Assembly: GCA_025359105.1 (NCBI GenBank)
Contig: JANYHK010000066.1
Location: 22,543 to 86,542 of the forward strand
DNA from: Myxococcales bacterium
Lineage (GTDB): Bacteria > Myxococcota_A > Polyangia > Polyangiales > Polyangiaceae
Direction of reading: 5' to 3'
Length of the DNA: 64,000 bases
Below are positions 34,062 through 43,125 of the stretch, piece after piece (within the stretch, counting starts at the first letter, position 1; each line of letters starts with the position of its first letter). The notes under the pieces are model-generated. The model was not told the origin of the DNA. It did no database searches and saw nothing but the letters and a program-made list of their open reading frames with translations. Position numbers and translations under genes: made by a program.

Positions 34062-34826
34062 ATGAGCGCTCTCCTCCTCGGCTGCCTGCTCGGCCTCGCA
34101 CAAGGCGTGCGGCACGCGCTCGAGCCGGACCACGTGACCGCCGTGACGACGCTCGTGGCCGGCCAGCGCACGCCAGGGCGAATCGTGTCGTTCGCGGCCG
34201 TCTGGGGTCTCGGGCACGCGCTCACGCTCCTCGTCGTCGGCGGGGCCCTCGCGCTCTTCCGCGCCGAGATGCCGGCGCAGCTCGCCGACGTGCTCGAGCT
34301 CGTCGTCGCGTTCATGCTCGTGGCGCTGGGTATCCGCGCCGTGATGCGAGCGCGCAGCCAGTCCCGAGGGATCCTCGGGCGCAGTCAAACGCACACGCAT
34401 ACGAAGACCCAAGCGCACGATGAAGAGCACACGAGCTTCGGGAGGCGCGCGCAGCCGCTCGGTGTCGGCATCGTCCACGGCCTCGCCGGGAGCGGCGCGC
34501 TCGCTGCCCTCGCCACGGCGTCGTTCGCGTCGCGCGGCGCGGGGCTCCTTTTCATCGCCATCTACGGGGCCGGCGCCGCGCTCGGCATGGCGCTCCTCGC
34601 CGCTGCCGCCGTCATCCCGATGGCGCGTCTCGCCCGCAGCGCAAAGGCGAGCTGCGCGATGATGGCGACCGCCGGGCTCCTCTCGATCGCCTTCGGCGCG
34701 GCGTGGGGCTGGCCGGTCGCGACCCGGCTCGCGGAGGGCGCTGCCGCGGCGTCACCGGCCGCGCAGGCCATCCCGGTCGTCTCCGCCATCCCCTCGCTCG
34801 CCGCCCCCGCTCAGCCGAACCAGTAG
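34062..34826 (+). CDS. Nickel/cobalt-type permease (NicO/UreH-like)
   Basis: A 254-residue inner-membrane protein with six to seven helices and an AGGAGG ribosome site. The first helix carries LAQGVRHALEPDHVTAVTTL, the His-x4-Asp-His metal motif of NiCoT/NicO/UreH carriers. A cytosolic or periplasmic loop around residue 110 is His-rich (TQTHTHTKTQAHDEEH type), as in metal carriers. A later helix repeats a His-Gly pattern (GVGIVHGLAGSGALAAL). It probably moves Ni2+ or Co2+; direction and metal are not proven. Its last 16 bases overlap the convergent DUF5916 gene. Confidence 0.83.
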   Translation: MSALLLGCLLGLAQGVRHALEPDHVTAVTTLVAGQRTPGRIVSFAAVWGLGHALTLLVVGGALALFRAEMPAQLADVLELVVAFMLVALGIRAVMRARSQSRGILGRSQTHTHTKTQAHDEEHTSFGRRAQPLGVGIVHGLAGSGALAALATASFASRGAGLLFIAIYGAGAALGMALLAAAAVIPMARLARSAKASCAMMATAGLLSIAFGAAWGWPVATRLAEGAAAASPAAQAIPVVSAIPSLAAPAQPNQ

Positions 34827-37384
34827 GCGAGCTTCACCAGCACGACGTCCGTGGCCGGCCCCCTGCCGACGGAGCCCAGGTGCAGCCCGCCCGCGTCGGT
34901 CGGGCCGAGCGACACGTTCGGCTGCTGCGCGCGCGTGTAGACGAAGAACAGCGTCGAGCCGAGGCGGTATTCCCACCTCACGACGGCGTTGATGTTGAGG
35001 ACCGCCTCCTCGAAGTCGGGGTTCTGCGGCAAGACGCCGCTGAATGGGACGAGATCGCCGACACGCACCGCCGAGCGGGGCCCCGGGGACGCGAACGAGG
35101 AGAAGCCGGTGTAGTGTCCGCTCGCGACGAGGAGCTGGCCGTACGTCTGCAGCGTGAGGCGCGGCGTGAACGTGTAGGTTGCACGCACCGTCGCCCCGAC
35201 CGCCTTCGCCTCGAGCTTGCCGAAGAGGTACTGCGACGGCCCGGCGCCGAGGCCGACGAAGCGCGGCTCGCCGAAGGCGTAGACCGCCGTGGGGAGCACC
35301 TCGAGATCGAGCTGCGTGAGCACGCGCAAGAGGACGCCGCTCGTCGCGCTGAAGACGAGCCCGCCATTGGTCACCCACTGGCTCTGCGTCTCGGCGTGGA
35401 AGCTGACCTTCTTCGTCGGATCGCTCTCGACCTCGAGCTCGTAACCCGCGAGCGCCGAACGCTGGAGGGCCGTGCCGTCGCCGACCTCGCGATCGTCGAA
35501 GTACGAGGTGCGGTAGTGCGCCTCGGTGAAAAACTTCCAGTAGTTGTCGAGCGTGCCCGAGACGTTGAGCTGGTAGCCGCCGCCGAGATTGCGACCGTCG
35601 AGGTTGTAGCGATCGAAGTACTCGAGCTTCGCGTGCGCCTCCAGGAAAACCCACCACTTGTCGAGCTCGCGGTACTCGAGGTCGAGGCGCCAGCGGGTGT
35701 TGTTCGCGCGGCGGTCGAAGCCGAGATCGTTCACGTCGAGCTTGCGATCGTTGAACTCGGCGTTCAGCTGGCCGACCCAGTGCTTGCCGCCCTCCTTGGA
35801 GACCGTGCCGACGGCGCCGGTGCCGATGTCCCCTGGCCTCACCGTGGTGCCATCGGGGACGTGGCGCGGCGAGCCGTTCTGGAGCTCGGACGCCACGGCC
35901 TGTCCGTTGACGAGCCAGTCGCCCGCGTCGGAGCGCCACTGCCCGTCGACGCCGACGACGTACGCGTTGTTGAAGCAGCGCGAGCCGGCGGGGACGAGGC
36001 CGCTCGGGCCGGCGTGGAGCGCGGGGCTGAGCGAGCGCACGGCGCTGGTCGCGTCGACGGCGTTGGGGCACAGCTGCAGGCCACCAGGCAGGCGCGCGTA
36101 ACCGCCGGTGGGCTCGGCGTAGTCGACGGCGGTGCCCATGATCCCGAGGAACGCGCGCTCGCCAAGATCGCGCTTGAGGCGAAGGACGTTGAACGCCGCG
36201 AGCGGCTCGACCGAGCGCGTGACCCGGGAGCCGTCGCCCAGCTGGACCTGCACGTCGTTCTTGCCCGTGAGGGCCTGGAGCGTCCCTATCGTCCACCCGT
36301 CGGCGACGCGGCCGGTGAGCTTGCTCGCGCCGTAGATCGTCGGCGCGGTGGGGACATCGACCAGCTGCTCGCCGAACGCCGGATCGGCGCGGAGCTGCGG
36401 CGCGTCGGGGGCGCGGCCGATGCGGCGCGTATAGAGGAGCTGGATGGGCGTGGAGAAGACGTCGACCCCCTCCAGGAAGAAGGGCCGCTTCTCCGGGTAA
36501 TAGGTCTCGAAGTTCGTCAGGTTCAGGACGAGCTGATCGGCCTCGACCTGGGCGAAGTCGGGGTTGACCGTCGCGTCGAGCGCGAGATCGTAGGTCGGGT
36601 GCCACTTCAGATCGAGGCCGGCGCTCGCGCTCAGATCGGTGCCGTGCGCGAGCTGCGACGACGCCGGATCGCGGCGCTCGATTCGCCCGACCACGAACGG
36701 GCGCACCTCGAGCGGCGTCTTCGCGGTGAGCCCGGTGAGGCCGTCGAGACGGCCGTAGCGCGAGACCTCGCCGCCCGCCGAGCGCGGGATGAAGCTCCAC
36801 TCGTCGGTCTCCTGCCGCTCGGAGACGCGGCGCTTGGCTTGCATCACCCACGACTGCGCCGAGACGTCGGGGAAGCGCAGGATGTGGAGCGGGATCTTGA
36901 GCTCCGCCGTCCAGCCGCGCTCGGTCACCTGCGCGCGGGCGTCCCAGTTCTCGTCCCAGTTCTCGGCGGTCTGCGTGTCGTTGAAGCGGAGCGTGTCGAC
37001 GAGGACGCCCGACGCGTTCACGATGAACTCGTACGCGCTCTTGCCGTCGCCGCGCGTGCCGAGCGCGATGGAGACCCAGTCGCTCTCCACGAGGCGCCCC
37101 CGGCGCGTGAGGCGCGGGACGATCTTCGATTTCACCTGCTCGCAATCGAATGCGACGTAGACGGCCTCGTCGTCGTAGACCACCCGCACGGTCGTCCGCT
37201 CGCTCGGCGCCTGGCCTTCGTCGGGGAACTTCTGGGTGAAGGCCGACGTCGCGGGCGCCTTCTTCCACGCTTCGTCGTCGAGCGCGCCGTCGAGCTTCGG
37301 CGCCTCCGACACGCGCGTGGCGACGAGGTGGGGCACGGCCGGCGATGCCGTCACCTGGAGCGGCGGGAGCGCGAAGGGGAACAT
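34811..37384 (-). CDS. DUF5916 protein with CBM9-like N-terminal domain
   Basis: An 857-residue protein. Residues about 20-210 form a carbohydrate-binding family 9-like sandwich (LDGALDDEAWKKAPATSAFT, VRVVYDDEAVYVAFDCEQ). The remainder is the DUF5916 region, which is beta-strand-rich and predicted to be an outer-membrane barrel (NPDFAQVEADQLVLNLTNFE, YYPEKRPFFLEGVDVFSTP, ending VVLVKLAYWFG). The start at 37384 leaves only about 16 residues before the domain, too short for a normal signal peptide, which is odd. It follows the DUF1259 gene by four bases and probably forms a unit with it. Confidence 0.83.
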   Translation of the reverse strand: MFPFALPPLQVTASPAVPHLVATRVSEAPKLDGALDDEAWKKAPATSAFTQKFPDEGQAPSERTTVRVVYDDEAVYVAFDCEQVKSKIVPRLTRRGRLVESDWVSIALGTRGDGKSAYEFIVNASGVLVDTLRFNDTQTAENWDENWDARAQVTERGWTAELKIPLHILRFPDVSAQSWVMQAKRRVSERQETDEWSFIPRSAGGEVSRYGRLDGLTGLTAKTPLEVRPFVVGRIERRDPASSQLAHGTDLSASAGLDLKWHPTYDLALDATVNPDFAQVEADQLVLNLTNFETYYPEKRPFFLEGVDVFSTPIQLLYTRRIGRAPDAPQLRADPAFGEQLVDVPTAPTIYGASKLTGRVADGWTIGTLQALTGKNDVQVQLGDGSRVTRSVEPLAAFNVLRLKRDLGERAFLGIMGTAVDYAEPTGGYARLPGGLQLCPNAVDATSAVRSLSPALHAGPSGLVPAGSRCFNNAYVVGVDGQWRSDAGDWLVNGQAVASELQNGSPRHVPDGTTVRPGDIGTGAVGTVSKEGGKHWVGQLNAEFNDRKLDVNDLGFDRRANNTRWRLDLEYRELDKWWVFLEAHAKLEYFDRYNLDGRNLGGGYQLNVSGTLDNYWKFFTEAHYRTSYFDDREVGDGTALQRSALAGYELEVESDPTKKVSFHAETQSQWVTNGGLVFSATSGVLLRVLTQLDLEVLPTAVYAFGEPRFVGLGAGPSQYLFGKLEAKAVGATVRATYTFTPRLTLQTYGQLLVASGHYTGFSSFASPGPRSAVRVGDLVPFSGVLPQNPDFEEAVLNINAVVRWEYRLGSTLFFVYTRAQQPNVSLGPTDAGGLHLGSVGRGPATDVVLVKLAYWFG

Positions 37385-37388
37385 GGGC

Positions 37389-38366
37389 TCAGCGCGCCGC
37401 GGCGCCGTCCCAGGCGGTGAGGTCGAGCGTCCTCTTCACGGCCTTCGCGAGCCCTTCGGCGGGACCGCGGCCCCAGTAGTGGAGAAAGAGGATGCGCGGC
37501 GTCTCGCCCGTCATGTGGTGATGGATGGCCACGACGTCGATGCCCGCGCCGCGCAGCGACTTGAGCACGGGCTGGAGCTCCGCCTCCGACACCGCGAAGT
37601 CCCCGTCGACGACGGCGGCGTCGTCGCTGCCCGCGAATGCCGCCCAGGTGTTCACACCCATCGCCTTGCCGACCGCGCAGCCGCACGACGCGGTCGCCTT
37701 GCGGCCCATGGTCGCCTTGTACATGCCGTCCTTCGCCGCTCCAGCGATGCCGAAGACGGCGTCGAGCTTGGCCGCGTCGATCCTGCTCGGCGACGCGGGG
37801 GCGGGAGCGTCCGTGCGATCGCGCGGGACCGGGACCTTCTGCCGGAGCGCGCGCTGGGCGTCGAGCGCCGCGCGGACGCCCTTGCCGAGGCGCTCGATCG
37901 TGCCCTCGCCGCCGATGTGCATGAAGAAGACGCGAGGTTTGTCGTAGAAGAAATGGTTATGGAGCGCGGTCACCTCGACGCCGCCGTCGAGCAGCGCGCT
38001 CATCATGGGGTTCACCTCGTCCTCGAACGCGACGAGATCGCCCATGACCATCGCCTCCACGCCCGGCTTCTCGCCGGGGGTGAAGCCGGCCCACGACGTC
38101 AGCCCCATGAACGGCGGCATCGTCCAGCCGTCGACGGCGACCGGCGTGTCGGCGCGCGGAAACGAGACCTTCGCGACCGTCCCTTGCGCCTCGGGCTTGC
38201 CCCCGGTCGCAGCGGCGACGGCGGCCAGATCGATGGGCTTTGCCGGGGTCGCGGGCGCGGCCGTGGTCGCGGGCCTGGCCGTCACCGCCGGCGGCGCGAC
38301 GGCGGCCGGCGCGCAAGCGCCGAGGAGGCCAACGAGCACGACGACTCCAGCTTGCGAGGTTCGCAT
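37389..38366 (-). CDS. Lipoprotein with two DUF1259 (LppY/LpqO) domains
   Basis: A 325-residue lipoprotein with signal peptide ending LVGLLGAC. It contains two copies of the DUF1259 domain: the first ends VTALHNHFFYDKPRVFFMHI, the second ends VVAIHHHMTGETPRILFLHY. The His-rich strands (His-Asn-His, His-His-His) could bind metal. The family is known from mycobacterial LppY/LpqO and has no assigned function; here it lies directly upstream of a DUF5916 barrel. Confidence 0.87.
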   Translation of the reverse strand: MRTSQAGVVVLVGLLGACAPAAVAPPAVTARPATTAAPATPAKPIDLAAVAAATGGKPEAQGTVAKVSFPRADTPVAVDGWTMPPFMGLTSWAGFTPGEKPGVEAMVMGDLVAFEDEVNPMMSALLDGGVEVTALHNHFFYDKPRVFFMHIGGEGTIERLGKGVRAALDAQRALRQKVPVPRDRTDAPAPASPSRIDAAKLDAVFGIAGAAKDGMYKATMGRKATASCGCAVGKAMGVNTWAAFAGSDDAAVVDGDFAVSEAELQPVLKSLRGAGIDVVAIHHHMTGETPRILFLHYWGRGPAEGLAKAVKRTLDLTAWDGAAAR

Positions 38367-38427
38367 GCGGCGTTCCTACCACGCGCACGACGGCGCGCGG
38401 GAGGCGATCACCCGCGTGGGCGACGCG

Positions 38428-40287
38428 TCACCCGCCCGCGAACGCGCGCTCGACGGCGGCGACGAGCTCGGCCGGGGGAAACGGCTTGAAGAGGACGCGG
38501 TCGCGCTCCCGCTCGACGAAGCGGCGCGCACTAGGTGTGCGCGCTCCTCCAGTCACGAAGAGCATGCGCCGCTCGAGCGACGAGCCGAGCGCGAAGAGGG
38601 CCGCCTGGAAAGCCTCGGCGCCGCCGTCTGGCATCATGACGTCGCAGAGTACGGCGTCGAACGGTGCGCTCGCGACCGCCTCGAGCGCCGCGCCGACGCT
38701 GGACGCCACGCGCACGTCGTAGACACGCGACAGTGCACGCTCGAGCACGCGGGCGACCGTGAGATCGTCGTCGACGAGGAGGACGCGTCGACGCGGGAGC
38801 GGTGCCGGCATCGCCTCGGCTTGGGGCGGCGCGACGGGCGGTGGCGCTTCGTCGAGCGTCACGACGATCTTGGTCCCTTGCCCGGGCTCACTGCGCAGAT
38901 CGATGCTGCCGCGCATCGTTGCGACGAGCCCCGCCGACACGGCGAGGCCGAGGCCGGTCCCCTTGCCCACGGGCTTCGTCGTGAAGAAGGGCTCGAAGAG
39001 TCGCTTCTTCGTCGCGTCGGTCATGCCGACACCTTCGTCTTCGACGGCGAGGCGGACCTTGCCAAGGTCCCGAGAGAGGCGCACGCGCACGGGCCCGCGA
39101 CCGCCGGCCTCGACCACGGCGTGCACCGCATTGACGAGGAGGTTCGTGAGCACCTGCTCGAGCATCGTCCGCTCGCCCATCGCGAACGTGGGCTCCGGTG
39201 CCTCGACCTCGATCGTCACCGACGGGCCCTGCGAGACCCGCACCGTGTCCACTGCGCACCGCACGGCGGCGACGACGTCGACCCGCGCGTCCACCGCGTC
39301 GCTCCTGACCGCGGCTTGGCCGGCGTTGTGGAGCTGCTGGACGATGCGCGCGATGCGCTGGGCCGCCGCGAGCCCGTGGTCGACGCTCTCGACCGCGTCG
39401 GCGTCGAGCCCCGTGGTCTCGCGGAGGATCTCGAGGTTGGCGAGGACTACCGCCAAGGGATTGTTCACCTCGTGCGCGACGCCCGCCGCGAGCTGGCCGA
39501 CCGCGGCGAGCTTCTCCGCGCGCTCTAGCTTGGCGTGGGCGGAGGCGAGCTCACTCGTCCGCTCCTCGACGCGCCTCTCCAGCTCACGCGAGAGTGCATC
39601 GAGCGCGGCGGCCGAGCCGATGAAGCGGCGCGTGAGATCGACGGCGATCGTGGCGAGCGCGCACACGAAGCCTATGCTCGTCAGGAACGGCGCCGCGAAC
39701 AATCCGGCGGTGACGAGCATGTCGTTGAGGCCGCCGGCGAGCACGAAGCCGAGCGCGACGGTGTGGGCGCGCGCCGTCGTGCTCGCCTTCGACCCGCGCA
39801 AGGCCTGGCCGAGCGCCACCAGGAGCACCGCGATCGTCGCGACGTAGCCGACGACGCCGACCGGCGTGGGGTCGACGTCGTAGTTCGGGTACCCCGCGAA
39901 GCCGTTGAGCCGCACCACCACGCGCGGCGCAAACCCCACGGTGGGCACCACGAACAGAGCCGCGACGCCCAGGCTCGCCCCAATGGCCAGGCGGTCGAGG
40001 CGGCCCGTCTTCGGCCCACGCGCGCGCGCCGTCTGCCACATCAGGAGCGCCAGTGCGACGGTCGCCGACGACAGCGACCAACCCGCCATGGCCGCGTGCA
40101 GCCACGGGGAGAGGTGGGCGGAGTATTGCTGGCTCTCGCAGACGCTATACGCGAACGCCGCGACTCCGAAGAGCGCAGAGCGCCGCTGGTCGTGCCAGCC
40201 GCGTGCGCGCCCGAAGGCGACGAGGAGCGCGGTCACCACCAGCGCGACGCTCATCGCGCTGGCGGTCAAGAGGAGCCCGGGGTGCAT
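38428..40287 (-). CDS. Hybrid sensor histidine kinase with C-terminal receiver
   Basis: A 619-residue signal-transduction protein. Residues 1-225 hold about seven membrane helices with short loops, so the signal is probably sensed in or at the membrane. A coiled-coil (LSRELERRVEERTSELASAH) leads to the kinase core: H-box AAGVAHEVNNPLAVVLANLE, N-box LEQVLTNLLVNAVHAVVEAG, F-box RLFEPFFTTKPVGKG and G2 TGLGLAVSAGLV. Residues about 500-619 are a receiver (RRRVLLVDDDLTVARVLE) with phosphoacceptor Asp in AVLCDVMMPDGGAEAFQ and Lys in LFKPFPP. No separate response regulator is adjacent. A perfect inverted repeat lies 25 bases upstream. Confidence 0.92.
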   Translation of the reverse strand: MHPGLLLTASAMSVALVVTALLVAFGRARGWHDQRRSALFGVAAFAYSVCESQQYSAHLSPWLHAAMAGWSLSSATVALALLMWQTARARGPKTGRLDRLAIGASLGVAALFVVPTVGFAPRVVVRLNGFAGYPNYDVDPTPVGVVGYVATIAVLLVALGQALRGSKASTTARAHTVALGFVLAGGLNDMLVTAGLFAAPFLTSIGFVCALATIAVDLTRRFIGSAAALDALSRELERRVEERTSELASAHAKLERAEKLAAVGQLAAGVAHEVNNPLAVVLANLEILRETTGLDADAVESVDHGLAAAQRIARIVQQLHNAGQAAVRSDAVDARVDVVAAVRCAVDTVRVSQGPSVTIEVEAPEPTFAMGERTMLEQVLTNLLVNAVHAVVEAGGRGPVRVRLSRDLGKVRLAVEDEGVGMTDATKKRLFEPFFTTKPVGKGTGLGLAVSAGLVATMRGSIDLRSEPGQGTKIVVTLDEAPPPVAPPQAEAMPAPLPRRRVLLVDDDLTVARVLERALSRVYDVRVASSVGAALEAVASAPFDAVLCDVMMPDGGAEAFQAALFALGSSLERRMLFVTGGARTPSARRFVERERDRVLFKPFPPAELVAAVERAFAGG

Positions 40288-40311
40288 TTCTGGAGATCCT
40301 GCCCCCCTAGC

Positions 40312-40326
40312 GCAGAACGGTTCTGC
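40312..40326. promoter_or_regulatory. Perfect inverted repeat GCAGAAC-G-GTTCTGC upstream of the hybrid kinase
   Basis: Seven-base arms with a one-base centre, 25 bases before the ATG of the hybrid kinase and downstream of nothing else in that direction except the preceding gene's stop at 40392. Size and symmetry fit a dimeric regulator site; LexA- and Xre-type sites have similar form. A short terminator stem is the alternative. Confidence 0.45.
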
Positions 40327-40391
40327 TCAGGGAGACTGGAGGCCAAAGGACGGCCCGGACCCCACCGCCGGTATCGGAAGTTGGCGTCGCG

Positions 40392-41441
40392 TCAGAAGCG
40401 TCCAACGGCGCCGACCGTGCCGAGGCCGATCGAGGGCGAGATGAACGCCGACGCCTGCTTCTTGGGCGCCGTCAGGAGGAGCACGACGCCCGCGGCCGCC
40501 GCGACGCCGCCGACGACGAAGCCGATCGTCGAGATCGTCCCCATCGAGTGGTAGCCGTCGAGGTCGGAGTTGAAGGTGCTCGCGTCGCTCGAGCTGCACG
40601 GCTTGGTCGCGCAGGTGCTCTTCGACAGATCGCTGTGCTTGCCCATCGCGATGACGCCGGTGATGACGCCCACGAGGAGACCCGCGCCGCCGACGCCGAG
40701 CCCGACGAAGCCAAGCGTACGGTTCAGCGAGCCGTCGCTCGTGGACACGTCGGCGCCGGGAGGCGGCGGGTTGCCGGTCGTCGGAGGAGGCGCGCCCGTG
40801 TCGCCCGCGGGAGGCGGGGTCACGGGCACCACGGCAGCGCTCGCCTCGCGCTCGAGCGCGAGGGTGAACGTCGTCGCCTTGCCGGGATCGACCGTGAACG
40901 TTCCATCGCCGGCCTTCATGCCGGGCGCCTCGGCGTGAACGGCGTGCTTGCCCGGATTCACCGGGCGTTCGAGACCGAGCGCTGCGCCCGGGAGGGCCGC
41001 GCCGTCGAGCGTGACCTTCGGACTGTCGGCGCCAGTGACCGTCAGCGTCACCTTCGAGCGCTTGCTGGCGACGCTGTCGATCTCCGTCTTCGCGTCGTCG
41101 ATCGCGCGCAGCAACGTCGGGTTCGCGCCGGGGGGCGCGCCCTCGAGGATGATGCGGTGGTAGCTCTCCCACGACTCGATGTACTTGCCGAGCTGCGCCT
41201 GCGCGCGCGCGAGGCCAAGGAGCAGCGTCGGCGCGTGGTACAGCTGGTCGGCCTGCGTGAAGAGCGTCTCGGCGCCTTTGAAGTCCTTCTTGTCGAGCGC
41301 CTGGGCGCCCTTCTCGCCGAGCTCGCGCGCTTGCGCGCGGTTCGCTTCGTTCTGCGCGTTCGCGGAAGAAGCGCACAAGAACGTCGCGAACGAGAGCGCG
41401 ACACACGATCGCGAGAAGCGGGTCAGGCGGGACAGACGCAT
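40392..41441 (-). CDS. TPR and PEGA-like domain protein with C-terminal membrane segments
   Basis: A 349-residue exported protein: signal peptide ending ASSANAQ, then TPR-like helices (EKGAQALDKKDFKGAETLFT), a PEGA-like beta domain (SKVTLTVTGADSPKVTLDGA, VNPGKHAVHAEAPGMK), a Pro/Gly/Thr-rich linker and two hydrophobic segments (FVGLGVGGAGLLVGVITGVI, IGFVVGGVAAAAGVVLLLTA). This build is frequent in myxobacteria; function unknown, perhaps assembly of envelope complexes. The two cysteines (STCATKPCSSSD) sit between the membrane segments. Confidence 0.75.
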   Translation of the reverse strand: MRLSRLTRFSRSCVALSFATFLCASSANAQNEANRAQARELGEKGAQALDKKDFKGAETLFTQADQLYHAPTLLLGLARAQAQLGKYIESWESYHRIILEGAPPGANPTLLRAIDDAKTEIDSVASKRSKVTLTVTGADSPKVTLDGAALPGAALGLERPVNPGKHAVHAEAPGMKAGDGTFTVDPGKATTFTLALEREASAAVVPVTPPPAGDTGAPPPTTGNPPPPGADVSTSDGSLNRTLGFVGLGVGGAGLLVGVITGVIAMGKHSDLSKSTCATKPCSSSDASTFNSDLDGYHSMGTISTIGFVVGGVAAAAGVVLLLTAPKKQASAFISPSIGLGTVGAVGRF

Positions 41442-41574
41442 TCGAGGCCTCCTCTAGAGACTGAGGAGTATCGCATCGACACACGTGCGGGCCAACGACT
41501 ACGAGCCCCTTCGCGAGCGCCCTCGCAACCCCCCCGCGCCCTCGGTAGGTGCGCATGCCGAAGTGGCGCCCATT

Positions 41575-41620
41575 GTGCATCGCATGCACTGAAGCGATCG
41601 CTCTTTCGATGTTGCATCGA
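41575..41620. promoter_or_regulatory. Three consecutive palindromes ahead of the collagen-like operon
   Basis: Within 46 bases are GTGCAT-CGC-ATGCAC (41575-41589), AGCGATCGCT (41593-41602) and TCGATG-TTG-CATCGA (41606-41620), all perfect. The stretch is AT-richer than its surroundings and ends 32 bases before the ATG of the lipoprotein at 41653. It also faces the divergent TPR/PEGA gene. The arrangement suggests operators for one or more regulators. Confidence 0.5.
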
Positions 41621-41652
41621 GGGTGATACTTGTCGAATGAAGGGGCTTGTTG

Positions 41653-42066
41653 ATGCGATTCGAAACGAGGCTGTGGCCTGCTCTCTCCTTCGCGGCGTTG
41701 CTCGTCGCGACGGGATGCACGGGCGTGCTCGGTGACTTCTCCGCGGCGCAGGTCGGCGACGGCGGCGTGGAGCCCACCGCCGACTCCGGCGCCGACACGA
41801 ACGTCACCCCTCCCCCACCGCCGCCGGTCGATGGCGGCGTCGATGCGCCGGTGGACATCGACTCCGGCTTCGACGCGGGCGTCGACTCGGCGATCCCCCT
41901 CGGCCCGCCGGGAAAGCCTGGCCAGTCGCTGACGGGCGGCGGCGTCACGGCCAAGAGCACGAATTACAAGGTCTGGGCAGCGGTCGGAGAGTCCCCGGGT
42001 GGGCAGGTCACGGCGACCTCGACCTCGTACAAACTTCAGAGCGGCGTCATCGGCGCGACGCAGTAG
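41653..42066 (+). CDS. Lipoprotein with Asp/Gly/Pro linker and a short surface module
   Basis: A 137-residue lipoprotein; ATG 41653 with AAGGGG upstream is chosen over two preceding TTG codons. Signal peptide ends LLVATGC. The long Asp/Gly/Pro-rich middle (VDGGVDAPVDIDSGFDAGVD) is followed by a 45-residue C-terminal module (GGGVTAKSTNYKVWAAVGES, then SYKLQSGVIG) related to the short repeat ending many bacterial surface proteins. It is 15 bases ahead of the collagen-like gene and probably its partner on the cell surface. Confidence 0.7.
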   Translation: MRFETRLWPALSFAALLVATGCTGVLGDFSAAQVGDGGVEPTADSGADTNVTPPPPPPVDGGVDAPVDIDSGFDAGVDSAIPLGPPGKPGQSLTGGGVTAKSTNYKVWAAVGESPGGQVTATSTSYKLQSGVIGATQ

Positions 42067-42081
42067 TCGCAGGAGAAGAGC

Positions 42082-43107
42082 ATGTCTACGAGAGCGATCG
42101 GTGGGTTGGCACTCTTCATCGGGTTGGGCTGGTCGAGCGTGGGGCACGCCGCCGTGCCGCAGCTCCTGACGGAGCAAGGGCGCCTCCTCGACAAGAACAA
42201 CAACCCCGTCACCACCGCCGTGACGATGAAGTTCAGCATCTACGCTGCGCCGGCCGCCGGCACCGCGGCGTGGACGGAGACGCAGTCGATCACCCCGGAC
42301 GCGGGGTTCTTCTCCGCGGAGCTCGGCGCGGTGACGCCGTTTCCGACAGGGCTCTTCGACGGCACGCCGAAATACCTCGGCCTCCAGGTCGGCGCCGATC
42401 CGGAGATGACCCCGCGCCAGCCGATGCTGAGCACGGCGTACGCGCTCGTGACCGACAACGCGATCGGCGACATCACCCCGAAGACAGTGTCGGTCGGCGG
42501 CGCGGTCGTCATCGACAAGACCGGCAAGTGGGTCGGCTCGCCGACCGGGCTCGTGGGTCCGCAAGGGCCGGCAGGGCCCGCGGGTGCGCAGGGACCTGCG
42601 GGACCGGCAGGACCGGCAGGGCCGGCAGGACCGCCGGGCACCGCCGGCGCGGCAGGGCCGGCGGGACCCGCGGGACCGCTGGGGCCAGCAGGGCCGGCAG
42701 GCGCGCCGGGGCCCGCAGGCCCGCAGGGTATTCCGGGGCCGGTGGGACCCATGCTGTACGGACAGGCCGGCCCGTTCGCCGCGATCGCGGGGCAAACCTA
42801 CAACTACCCGCTGCAGTTCAATGTTGGGCCCGCGAAAAGCTGCGAGATCGCCGTGCATGGCTATGTGCAAGGCGCCAACATCCCTGGGACGAACGAAACG
42901 TTCCCGGCGTTCAAGATCCCAGGCGGCGCGGACACGAACTTCAGCTTCGGCTGCTACTTCCCGACGTCTCCCGGTGCGTTCACATCGTGCGCATATACGG
43001 CGGTGGCCACGGTGACGCCGAACACGGTCTACCAGTTCGGATGCCTTCTCTCGCTAGCCGCCGCGAACGGTGGCGCCTACTGCTCGGTGGCCGTCGACTG
43101 CCACTGA
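42082..43107 (+). CDS. Secreted collagen-like protein
   Basis: A 341-residue exported protein with an AGGAG site. The signal peptide ends SVGHAAVPQ. Residues about 20-150 form a beta domain ([20 protein letters not shown]), then residues about 155-222 give roughly 22 Gly-x-y triplets ([19 protein letters not shown]) typical of bacterial collagen-like stalks, which form triple helices without hydroxyproline. A Cys-containing globular head follows ([38 protein letters not shown]), perhaps the binding tip. It is the second gene of a three-gene operon. Confidence 0.85.
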   Translation: MSTRAIGGLALFIGLGWSSVGHAAVPQLLTEQGRLLDKNNNPVTTAVTMKFSIYAAPAAGTAAWTETQSITPDAGFFSAELGAVTPFPTGLFDGTPKYLGLQVGADPEMTPRQPMLSTAYALVTDNAIGDITPKTVSVGGAVVIDKTGKWVGSPTGLVGPQGPAGPAGAQGPAGPAGPAGPAGPPGTAGAAGPAGPAGPLGPAGPAGAPGPAGPQGIPGPVGPMLYGQAGPFAAIAGQTYNYPLQFNVGPAKSCEIAVHGYVQGANIPGTNETFPAFKIPGGADTNFSFGCYFPTSPGAFTSCAYTAVATVTPNTVYQFGCLLSLAAANGGAYCSVAVDCH

Positions 43108-43125
43108 CGAACCCGCCGCGTCGTC

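Noticed and set aside
34703..37420. Long rightward open frame of about 900 codons antisense to the DUF5916 gene
   Set aside because: Very high GC removes stop codons from antisense frames; the product is Arg/Gly/Ala-rich with no domain, while the opposite strand has clear family matches.
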